The notes under the pieces: model-generated
Database searches by the model: none
What the model was told of the DNA's origin: nothing
What the model saw: only the letters and a program-made list of their open reading frames with translations
Translations under genes and position numbers: made by a program
In this document: piece by piece, positions 34,309 to 41,894 of the stretch
How positions within the stretch are numbered: position 1 is the stretch's first letter
Layout: each line of letters starts with the position of its first letter
From: Anabaena subtropica FACHB-260
Lineage (GTDB): Bacteria > Cyanobacteriota > Cyanobacteriia > Cyanobacteriales > Nostocaceae
NCBI RefSeq assembly: GCF_014697105.1
Contig: NZ_JACJRF010000007.1
Coordinates: 62,001 to 126,000 of the forward strand
Direction: 5' to 3'
Length of the DNA: 64,000 bases

Positions 34309-35438
34309 GAAAGGACTCCCTGAACAATTTTTTCAATAGTTTCAAATCTACATTCAACTTTTTTAGCCGCCTGGGATATGGATGAAAGAAAATCTTTATT
34401 ATTATCTATCTCATTAATAAAGGTGTCAATTAGTTTTTGTTTAGACTTCTCTAGCTGATTGATATCTTCGTTATTAAGCTGACTCAAATATACTGACCAA
34501 GTTTCAAACAGGGATTTATTAACTGGAAATTTTCTATTATTTTTTTGAGAAATTTTACGAAAAGCATTCTCTCCCAAAATATCAAAAGCCGCTAACATAG
34601 CTTTTTTAAAAGTTTGTTCGATCTTTGTTAATTCTTCATCAGTTAAGTTATTTATTTTCGTTAAAGCTTCACTTAAAAATAAATCTCTAGTGTTCTCTTT
34701 ATAATCTTTATAAGAAGTGAGCATGAATGCCAAATAACCAAGTATAAATTCCCGGTCATCCATTCGCTTTCTCTTAGATTCGCTGAGATCAATGACCTGT
34801 TTAAATTCTGGACAATCTGCAAGTTTTCGTAAGAATTTATTTGCTTTACCTGGGTTGAGAGCATGACGTAGTTCTTGATTTGAGAGACGTACACCACCTG
34901 TATTGATCCGTTTAAATATATTATATTTTACTTCTGTAGGGGTTCCTTTTTCAATTAAGTAGACTGTAGGTTGAGTTTCAAGGATTCTCCGTTGGTATCG
35001 TGGTTCTAGTTGGTCATAAGTTTTACCCACTAAATTTGTTAGGTACTCTAGCTCACTTAATATCCACTTTTTATCAGTGACAAATTCCTTGAGAGTAGAT
35101 AGTCGTTGTAATCCATCTACAACTACCCATTTATCATCATTGGTAGCATCTATGTAAAAAGCAGGTAGTGGAATGCGAATAAGAATGGATTCAATAAGTC
35201 GGCTTTTAGCACCTGAATTCCATATATTTGCCTGGCGCTGAAAATCAGGTGCTAAATCTAGTGCTGCCTCATCAATTCGCCTTAGTAATTGCTCAATAGT
35301 CGGTTCCCTAGTAACTATGTTAATTTTTTCAGGATCATATTGAAAAGTAACTTTTTCATATTGTTCTTCATCGTTGTCTTCTTCATCTAAACTTGCTTCA
35401 TCAGCGACTTCTGCGTTGTAGTTCTTTAAATTTGTCAC
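34305..35438 (-). CDS. DUF262 ParB-like nuclease-family protein
   Basis: A 377-residue protein with a DUF262 domain. Its DGLQRLSTLKEF block (residues 108-119) corresponds to the DGQQR motif of GmrS-type ParB-like NTPase/nucleases. An acidic N-terminal 30 residues (DEASLDEEDNDEEQYE) precede it. No DUF1524 (HNH) partner domain is fused, unlike GmrSD or SspE. The helical C-terminal half is divergent. The start is a GTG with AAAGGAG upstream. It is the first gene of a three-gene operon with the ATPase and the unknown protein. Confidence 0.85.
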   Translation of the reverse strand: MTNLKNYNAEVADEASLDEEDNDEEQYEKVTFQYDPEKINIVTREPTIEQLLRRIDEAALDLAPDFQRQANIWNSGAKSRLIESILIRIPLPAFYIDATNDDKWVVVDGLQRLSTLKEFVTDKKWILSELEYLTNLVGKTYDQLEPRYQRRILETQPTVYLIEKGTPTEVKYNIFKRINTGGVRLSNQELRHALNPGKANKFLRKLADCPEFKQVIDLSESKRKRMDDREFILGYLAFMLTSYKDYKENTRDLFLSEALTKINNLTDEELTKIEQTFKKAMLAAFDILGENAFRKISQKNNRKFPVNKSLFETWSVYLSQLNNEDINQLEKSKQKLIDTFINEIDNNKDFLSSISQAAKKVECRFETIEKIVQGVLS

Positions 35439-35558
35439 TTTGCTTACTCCTTTAGTATTAACACCTATTTATTCAGTTATTGTTGATGTTTGGTGTTACT
35501 ACATCAGCAAACGAGGCTTGTGAACTGGTGTATTTCAATCTTACTATCTCCCCAAATG

Positions 35559-35586
35559 ATAGAGACGCGAAATTTCGCGCCTCTAT
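35559..35586. repeat. Short palindromic repeat
   Basis: ATAGAG-A-CGCGAAATTTCGCG-C-CTCTAT is a 28-base near-perfect palindrome. It lies 20 bases beyond the stop codon of the minus-strand metF-like gene and may act as its terminator. AGACGCGAAATTTCGCG hairpins of this type are interspersed in Nostoc genomes. Confidence 0.6.
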
Positions 35587-35606
35587 ATAGCTAATCCATT
35601 ATTTAT

Positions 35607-36536
35607 TTACTTCGCTACAACTAAGTCAACAGGCTTCACACCCGCCAAATCCAAAATCTTCGGAATCAAATCTTCCCGCTTCACAGCCATGACATGGACA
35701 CCATGACACAATTGCCTTGCTACCTGTACTTGCTCGGCAGCAATTTTGACACCTTCTTCTAGTGGGTCTTTGGCTTTGGCTAATCTATCAATAATGTGTT
35801 CAGGTATATTTACACCGGGAACGCACCTATTAATAAATTGAGCATTTTTGGCGGATTTCAACAGAAAAATTCCTGCCAAAATTGGTTTTTTATGGACAGA
35901 AGCTATCTTATCCATGAACTTTTCTAGCCTTTCAAAATCAGTGATTAATTGACTTTGAAAAAATTGCGCCCCGGCTTCAATTTTGCGTTCAAAGCGACTT
36001 TGCAAACCAGACCAACTCGCACACTGCGGGTCTACGGCTGCACCTGCAAATAAATCTGTTGCACCATCGGTCAAGGGTTTATCGTTGCAATCGACACCTT
36101 GATTCATTTTCCGAATTAGTTGCAATAGTCGTACTGCTTCTAAATCAAAGACGGCTTTGGCTTCTGGATGGTCGCCTGCTTTCACAGGGTCGCCAGTCAA
36201 AGCTAAGATATTACGAATACCTAAAGCATGAGCGCCCATGAGGTCGGCTTGTAATGCAATACGGTTGCGATCGCGGCAAGCCATCTGACAAATTGGTTCA
36301 ATACCCTGTTGCAACAAAATTGCTGATGCTACCAATGAAGACATCCGCAATACCGCACGGCTACCATCGGTAATATTGACAGCATGAACTCTCCCCTTAA
36401 GAGTCGCCGCCATTTCAATCATGTGAGTAGGATTTCCCCCTTTTGGTGGTGCTACCTCGGCGGTAACTAAAAATTCCCCCGCTTGCGCGGCTTTACTGAA
36501 ATAGTTCAAAGCAGTATGGCTATGGTTATCGTCCAT
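35607..36536 (-). CDS. metF: Methylenetetrahydrofolate reductase family protein
   Basis: A 309-residue TIM-barrel flavoenzyme of the MTHFR family, which reduces methylene-THF to methyl-THF for methionine synthesis. It has the VTAEVAPPKGGNPTHMIEMA opening with the catalytic Glu, ITDGSRAVLRMSS, and LALTGDPVKAGDHPEAKAVF with the catalytic Asp. A Cys/Asp-rich insert (DCNDKP) and the FLLKSAKNAQFIN block follow. It is slightly longer than classic MetF and resembles the variant group common in cyanobacteria. It lies 107 bases after trpS on the same strand. Confidence 0.85.
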   Translation of the reverse strand: MDDNHSHTALNYFSKAAQAGEFLVTAEVAPPKGGNPTHMIEMAATLKGRVHAVNITDGSRAVLRMSSLVASAILLQQGIEPICQMACRDRNRIALQADLMGAHALGIRNILALTGDPVKAGDHPEAKAVFDLEAVRLLQLIRKMNQGVDCNDKPLTDGATDLFAGAAVDPQCASWSGLQSRFERKIEAGAQFFQSQLITDFERLEKFMDKIASVHKKPILAGIFLLKSAKNAQFINRCVPGVNIPEHIIDRLAKAKDPLEEGVKIAAEQVQVARQLCHGVHVMAVKREDLIPKILDLAGVKPVDLVVAK

Positions 36537-36643
36537 AACGTGATGATGTCTGTTCTTTTTTAGGGTATAACGAATTACACCTGAAAGAACAAGGGATTAG
36601 GGAAGGATGAAATATAATTCACCCAGCACTCCCTAATTACAAA

Positions 36644-37651
36644 TTAAACGGGTAGAGAATACCCTAAAGCTGCTTTTACATCTGCTAAGGTTTGGTTAGC
36701 AACGGCTTCTGCTTTTTCTCGGCCGTCACGCAATACAGACTCTAAATAGCCTTTATCAGCAGTGATTTCTTGATATTTTTCTTGGATGGGTTTGAGGGCG
36801 TTGATTGCTGTTTCCGTTAGCAAGGGCTTGAACTGTCCCCAGCCCATGTCTTGACATTCTGCGGCTACTTCTTCTTTCTTTTTACCAGACAGCAACATAT
36901 ATAACGTTAACAAGTTGTTGCACTCTGGGCGTTCTGGATCGTCAAAACTTAAACCTTTTACTGGGTCAGTTTTACAACGTTTAATCTTATTAGCAATCTG
37001 GTCTGGTGGGTCTAAAACATTAATACGGCTTAACTCTGAGGGGTCGGATTTAGACATTTTGCGTGTCCCATCGGTGAGACTCATCACCCTTGCACCTTCC
37101 TTGCGGATTAAAGGGTCTGGTAATTTCAGTACAGGTTTATCTTTGGCGAATTGGTGATTAAATCTGTTGACAATATCCCGTGTCAGTTCCAAGTGTTGCT
37201 TTTGGTCTTCACCTACGGGTACTTTGTCGGCTTGGTAAAGCAAGATATCAGCCGCCATCAACACTGGATAAATTAACAAGCCTGCACCGACATTTTCCCC
37301 TTGCTTGACTGCTTTTTCCTTAAACTGAATCATGTCTTGCAGCCAGTTCAGGGGGGTGATGCAGTTGAGTAACCAAGCGAGTTCACTGTGGGCTGAGACG
37401 TGGGATTGGACAAAGATATTTGAGTATTTTAAATCAATACCACAGGCTAAATAAAGTGCAGCGATCGCATAGGTGTCTGCCGCCAATGTAGCTGGATTAT
37501 GCGGTACAGTAATTGCGTGTAAATCCACTACACAAAAGAAATTATCGTACTGGTCTTGAATTTCTACCCAGTTGCGAATCGCCCCTAAATAGTTACCCAA
37601 ATGTAGATTACCAGTTGGTTGAACTCCCGACAGAACGCGCTGCTTACCCAT
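36644..37651 (-). CDS. trpS: Tryptophanyl-tRNA synthetase
   Basis: A 335-residue class I synthetase charging tRNA-Trp. The HIGH-type motif is HLGN in SGVQPTGNLHLGNYLGAI, and the KMSKS loop is present in DGTRKMSKSDPSEL. The open frame extends to 37708, but the start is placed at the ATG 37651 (MGKQRVLSGVQPTG), where the conserved sequence begins. Confidence 0.96.
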   Translation of the reverse strand: MGKQRVLSGVQPTGNLHLGNYLGAIRNWVEIQDQYDNFFCVVDLHAITVPHNPATLAADTYAIAALYLACGIDLKYSNIFVQSHVSAHSELAWLLNCITPLNWLQDMIQFKEKAVKQGENVGAGLLIYPVLMAADILLYQADKVPVGEDQKQHLELTRDIVNRFNHQFAKDKPVLKLPDPLIRKEGARVMSLTDGTRKMSKSDPSELSRINVLDPPDQIANKIKRCKTDPVKGLSFDDPERPECNNLLTLYMLLSGKKKEEVAAECQDMGWGQFKPLLTETAINALKPIQEKYQEITADKGYLESVLRDGREKAEAVANQTLADVKAALGYSLPV

Positions 37652-37826
37652 AAATCCTAGTTTAGTTATCTCAAATTCCCACCGTGTAAAGTGGCGATGG
37701 CAAAACACATATCATTTTGACATTTTCTAGTCTGGTGTGGGGAGATGATAATCTAACCAGTTGTGCGATCGCTTATACTCAGCGCTGTCTATTATATGAT
37801 TACTGAACCACTCCTCAAGTATCAAA

Positions 37827-38765
37827 ATGCGTGAACTTTACCCACCCATCGAACCTTACAAACAAGGTAAGTTACGAGTTTCCCAATTACACACTATTCA
37901 TTTTGAAGAATCAGGAAACCCCCAAGGTAAACCCATAGTTTTATTGCATGGTGGCCCTGGTGGTGGCTGTCCTCCAGTTTATCGGCAATATTTCCACCCC
38001 GAAAAATGGCGATTGGTGATGTTTGATCAACGTGGCTGCGGTAAAAGCCAACCCCATGCAGAATTGAGAGAAAATACAACTTGGGATTTAGTTAGTGATA
38101 TTGAAAAACTACGAGAGCATTTAGGAATAGAAAAGTGGGTGGTTTTTGGTGGGAGTTGGGGCAGTACTTTATCATTAGCTTATAGTCAAACTCACCCTGA
38201 GCGTTGTTTAGGCTTAATTTTACGCGGGATATTTTTACTCAGACAAAAAGAGCTACGCTGGTTTTATCAAGAAGGTGCTAGTTATATTTTTCCTGATGCT
38301 TGGGAGGAATATCTGCAACCAATTCCTGTAAATGAACGAGACGATTTACTCACAGCTTATTACCAACGTTTAACTAGTCCAGATTCACAAGTTAGACGAG
38401 AAGCGGCTCGTGCTTGGTCAATTTGGGAAGCTAGTACTAGTAGGTTATTTCCTGATACGCAGCTAAAGCAAGCTTTTGGTGCAGATAATTTTGCTGATGC
38501 TTTTGCTCGAATTGAATGTCATTACTTTATTAATCAAGGATTCTTCAATTCTGAAGATCAATTACTATTAAATGTTCATCGTATCCGCCATATTCCATCG
38601 GTGATTGTCCAGGGGCGTTATGATGTGGTTTGTCCTATGGTATCAGCTTGGGAATTACATCGGGCTTGGACGGAAGCAGAATTTATTGTGGTTCCTGATG
38701 CTGGTCATTCGATGAGTGAAGCGGGGATTCGTAGTGCTTTGATTGAGGCGACGGATAAGTTTTGA
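37827..38765 (+). CDS. pip: Proline iminopeptidase
   Basis: A 312-residue alpha/beta hydrolase that cleaves N-terminal proline. It has the oxyanion block HGGPGGGCPPVYRQYF, FDQRGCGKSQPHAEL, and the nucleophile elbow FGGSWGSTLSLAYSQ. The late Asp is in VQGRYDVVCPM and the His is in VPDAGHSMSE. Length matches the Xanthomonas-type family. It lies divergent from trpS and 53 bases before the methyltransferase gene. Confidence 0.93.
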   Translation: MRELYPPIEPYKQGKLRVSQLHTIHFEESGNPQGKPIVLLHGGPGGGCPPVYRQYFHPEKWRLVMFDQRGCGKSQPHAELRENTTWDLVSDIEKLREHLGIEKWVVFGGSWGSTLSLAYSQTHPERCLGLILRGIFLLRQKELRWFYQEGASYIFPDAWEEYLQPIPVNERDDLLTAYYQRLTSPDSQVRREAARAWSIWEASTSRLFPDTQLKQAFGADNFADAFARIECHYFINQGFFNSEDQLLLNVHRIRHIPSVIVQGRYDVVCPMVSAWELHRAWTEAEFIVVPDAGHSMSEAGIRSALIEATDKF

Positions 38766-38818
38766 TATATTGTAGACGATAAGTTCCATGTAAACAGCTA
38801 TCAATAATTAAGCATCGA

Positions 38819-40012
38819 ATGCAAAGCACACAACTTTCTTTTTTTCCTAATGAAGAGGAGAATCAATCTACTAAAAAGCAAAAAAAACCAAAATTAGGAC
38901 GTTATGAACGGATAAAACGTGAACTAGAAAACAATGACATAGATCCTTACAAGAAATTTATTGATGTCAATACCCCACTAATAGCAACATCTCAATATAA
39001 TTTTGTGGATCTATTTTGTGGAGCAGGAGGAATTACCCAAGGACTAATACAGGCTGGATTCCAAGCTTTAGCTAGTGTAGAAACTAGTTCAATTGCTTCT
39101 GCTACACATCAAAGAAATTTTCCTCATTGTCATCATTTTTGTGGAGATATTGAACAATTTTCTCCAGAGAATTGGTTGAAACAAATTGGCTCTCCTGAAA
39201 TACATCTTGTTGTTGGTGGGCCTCCTTGTCAAGGGTTTTCGGTTGCAGGTAAACGTGACCCTAAAGATCCGCGTAATCGTCTATTTTATGAATTTGTCCG
39301 GGTAGTATCAGAAATACGCCCGTGGTATGTAGTTATGGAAAATGTACCAGGAATACTAACTATCCAAAATGGAAATGTCAAGCAAGCAATTATCGAGGCT
39401 TTTGAGTCTATTGGTTATCCCAATATATCTGTAGCAATTTTAGAATCTGCTGATTATGGAATACCACAAATTAGACCAAGAGCAATTTTTATTGCTAATA
39501 GATTTGGAATGCCAAACCCTTATCCCAAGGCTCAGTTATCACCTGAAGAATATAAACCTATTGAATCAGCTATTTCTGACTTACCAGAATATACTCCGAT
39601 ACCAGAAATAAATCATCAATGGACTAGGCATTCACCAGAGTATATGGAACGTATTGCTCAAGTACCCCCTGGCGGTTCTTTGTATCAAAAATATGTTGAT
39701 GCCTTTAAGCGTCAATATCCTGGTAAGCCAAGCATGACTGTTAAAGAAAATCATGGCGGTACTCATATTCACCCATATTTAAATAGAGTAATTTCAGCTC
39801 GTGAGATGGCAAGATTACAAACATTTCCAGATTCATTCATTTTTGAAGGGACTATGAAAAAAGCAATGTGGCAAATTGGTAATGCTGTACCGCCACGTTT
39901 AGCAGAATGTATCGGCTATGCACTAATACCTTATTTAAATAAGATTGCGCTTAATACTAAGAATAAAGTTGATGTTATTTGTATTGATCAGACTGAGTTA
40001 GTGTTTGATTAA
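38819..40012 (+). CDS. Type II DNA cytosine-5 methyltransferase
   Basis: A 397-residue m5C methyltransferase. Motif I is FVDLFCGAGG (residues 62-71), motif IV has the catalytic Cys137 in GGPPCQGFS, motif VI is ENVPGIL (174-180), and motif VIII is QIRPRAIFI. Motifs IX-X (SAREMARLQTFPDSF, IGNAVPPRLA) close the protein. The short region between VIII and IX is the target-recognition domain, and the specificity cannot be read by eye. A lysine-rich leader of about 60 residues precedes motif I. Its 3' end overlaps the convergent endonuclease gene by 38 bases. Confidence 0.95.
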   Translation: MQSTQLSFFPNEEENQSTKKQKKPKLGRYERIKRELENNDIDPYKKFIDVNTPLIATSQYNFVDLFCGAGGITQGLIQAGFQALASVETSSIASATHQRNFPHCHHFCGDIEQFSPENWLKQIGSPEIHLVVGGPPCQGFSVAGKRDPKDPRNRLFYEFVRVVSEIRPWYVVMENVPGILTIQNGNVKQAIIEAFESIGYPNISVAILESADYGIPQIRPRAIFIANRFGMPNPYPKAQLSPEEYKPIESAISDLPEYTPIPEINHQWTRHSPEYMERIAQVPPGGSLYQKYVDAFKRQYPGKPSMTVKENHGGTHIHPYLNRVISAREMARLQTFPDSFIFEGTMKKAMWQIGNAVPPRLAECIGYALIPYLNKIALNTKNKVDVICIDQTELVFD

Positions 40013-40709
40013 TAGCGTTACGCCATACTTCAAAATTATACCAACCACATCCAACACAACCTTCTTCTGCTTCAGCACCACGTTGATGTAGAGAAGGCCA
40101 ATCTTCTCCACCTTGATACCAAAAATGGATGCCTATAGGTGTACCTCTTTTACCAGTTTTGATACAGCGCTCACAACTTCTCGATTTTAAAAGATTGTGA
40201 TTACCTGATGTGTCTTTTTTTAACAATTGAAACTTTTGCTTAATTTCATCATCACTCATAGAAGTTAAGTGTGGAGGCTCACTAGCTCCCCAACGTTCCA
40301 TCGGGAATCGATGATCAATTACCAATTCATGTTTTTCTCTCTGTCTTTGTTCTATTACATCTGTATAGGAATAAACTTGTAAAATTCTCTCAACTAAAGA
40401 CGCTGGTATATTTGATGCGGAATTAGCTGATTTAATCTCTCCTGTCCATTGATCTCCTAAGCGTACTTGCTGACAAATTGGACAGTAATTTTTGGTCGTT
40501 TCAATTACAAGACCTGGACGACTCCTTGTCCCACGTTGTAACCCCTGAATACCTCCACCACCAGCGTACTGATTTGAGCCTATTTTCTTACCTTCACATT
40601 CCCTACAATGCCATTTTTCATCTGATAAGAGGTTAAAGACTTGTAGTTGAGTTGAGTTTTGTCTGAACTGGCGCTGAATTATCTCTACTAGATTTTGTTC
40701 TTCATTCAC
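39975..40709 (-). CDS. HNH-like Type II restriction endonuclease
   Basis: A 244-residue protein convergent with the methyltransferase. It has four CxxC pairs (C35/C38, C76/C79, C179/C182, C218/C221), suggesting two zinc-bound knuckles. An HNH-like core runs from VIDHRFPMERW (D132, H133) to GNHNLLKSRSCERC (N170-N172). The position next to an m5C methyltransferase and behind an XRE control gene makes it the cognate endonuclease. Its start overlaps the stop of the control gene by 4 bases. The recognition sequence is not determinable here. Confidence 0.85.
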   Translation of the reverse strand: MNEEQNLVEIIQRQFRQNSTQLQVFNLLSDEKWHCRECEGKKIGSNQYAGGGGIQGLQRGTRSRPGLVIETTKNYCPICQQVRLGDQWTGEIKSANSASNIPASLVERILQVYSYTDVIEQRQREKHELVIDHRFPMERWGASEPPHLTSMSDDEIKQKFQLLKKDTSGNHNLLKSRSCERCIKTGKRGTPIGIHFWYQGGEDWPSLHQRGAEAEEGCVGCGWYNFEVWRNAINQTLTQSDQYK

Positions 40710-40954
40710 TGTCTTCTATCAACTTCTATTTCTAGATTTTCTAGAAGAACAGAAACACTTATGCCTAAACCATTAGCAAGGCTAACAAGAGCAGTTAGGG
40801 ACGGATTTCTGACTCCGCGTTCTACACCAGATATGTATGTACGGTCTAAGTTGGCGCGTAGTCCTAATTCCTCTTGTGAAATTCCCCTCTCTATTCTGTG
40901 TTGTCTCACAAGATAACCTAAAGCACTGAGAATCTTTTGTTTCGGTTCATCCAT
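40706..40954 (-). CDS. XRE-family restriction control protein (C protein)
   Basis: An 82-residue helix-turn-helix protein, about the size of restriction-system C proteins. The HTH runs through GISQEELGLRANLDRTYISG, followed by VERGVRNPSLTALVSLANGLG. It is cotranscribed with the endonuclease through a 4-base overlap. C proteins activate their own operon at low dose and repress at high dose, which delays endonuclease relative to methylase after entry into a new cell. Two direct-repeat operators lie 16 bases upstream. Confidence 0.9.
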   Translation of the reverse strand: MDEPKQKILSALGYLVRQHRIERGISQEELGLRANLDRTYISGVERGVRNPSLTALVSLANGLGISVSVLLENLEIEVDRRQ

Positions 40955-40969
40955 GTGCAGATTCTCAGT

Positions 40970-40994
40970 GTCTATGGACTATCCGTCTACGGAC
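40970..40994 (-). promoter_or_regulatory. Candidate tandem C-boxes
   Basis: GTCTATGGAC (40970-40979) and GTCTACGGAC (40985-40994) are direct repeats with a 15-base period, each with GTC/GAC half-sites. They sit 16 bases upstream of the control gene start, as expected for C-protein operators. The second copy overlaps a TCCGT-CT-ACGGA dyad (40982-40993). Confidence 0.65.
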
Positions 40995-41070
40995 GATGTG
41001 TCACATTGCAATGTATTACCTAGCTATCCAGAAAAAATGGGAGAATGAGCAGACTTCAAAATTTATCGCC

Positions 41071-41808
41071 ATGAAATTTATTGGTGTTGATTTAGGTTGG
41101 AAGTCTCAACCGAGTGGTTTATGTTGTCTGCAATTAACTGAGGGTAAGTTAGAGATAGTTGATTTAGATCGTCAAGATGCGATCGCTCATATTTTCGCCT
41201 GGATTGATACCTGGGTGCAACCAGAAGAATCAGCCATCATTGGTGTAGATGCACCCACCCTCATACCTAACTTGACGGGAAGTCGTCTCCCTGACAAACT
41301 CACCCATAAGTATTTCGGTAAATATCACGCCGGTTGTTACCCAGCCAACCAAGGTCTAGCCTTTGCAGAACGGACTATAAATTTTGGTTTAGAATTGGAG
41401 TCTCGTGGTTTTGTCCATGCACCCACAATAGAAGCGCAAAAATTAGGCAGATATCAAATAGAAGTCTTTCCCCATCCGGCAATAGTTCAGCTATTCAGTT
41501 TAGATCGTATCCTTAAATATAAAAAAGGGCGCATCAGTGAGCGCCGCTTAGAATTAATTAAACTTTATCAATATATTGTGGATATCCTCCCCAACCTTGA
41601 GCCTGCTTTGTGTGTAAAAAAGTTGTCTCTTGGTGAAATTCCCCACACAGGTGCAGAACTGAAAGCTGCCGAAGATAAACTAGATAGCTTAATTTGTGCT
41701 TACGTAGCTGCTCATTGGTGGTATTGGGGAGAACAACGTAACCTAGTATTAGGCGATCGCACTACTGGTTACATTGTCATCCCCAGAAACATTGGGAGTG
41801 GGGAGTAG
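41071..41808 (+). CDS. DUF429 protein
   Basis: A 245-residue protein of the DUF429 family, an RNase H-like fold group with no assigned enzyme activity. The start GVDLGWKSQPSG, the acidic IIGVDAPTLIPN, the RTINFGLELESRGF segment, the EVFPHPAIVQLF block and AAEDKLDSLICAYVAAHWW all fit the family. The open frame extends back to 40996, but that overlaps the C-boxes; the ATG 41071 (MKFIGVDLGW) is the likely start. It is divergent from the restriction operon. Confidence 0.85.
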   Translation: MKFIGVDLGWKSQPSGLCCLQLTEGKLEIVDLDRQDAIAHIFAWIDTWVQPEESAIIGVDAPTLIPNLTGSRLPDKLTHKYFGKYHAGCYPANQGLAFAERTINFGLELESRGFVHAPTIEAQKLGRYQIEVFPHPAIVQLFSLDRILKYKKGRISERRLELIKLYQYIVDILPNLEPALCVKKLSLGEIPHTGAELKAAEDKLDSLICAYVAAHWWYWGEQRNLVLGDRTTGYIVIPRNIGSGE

Positions 41809-41894
41809 GAGAAGAACTAGGAATCGGGGCAGGGTGCAGGGGGAAAAGGCGAAAGCTCTCGCCCTTGCTCCCTGCGCCCTGCTTCCCTGCTCCT

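Noticed and set aside
40996-41070. N-terminal extension of the DUF429 gene
   Set aside because: It is unlike the family start and follows directly on the control-protein operators.
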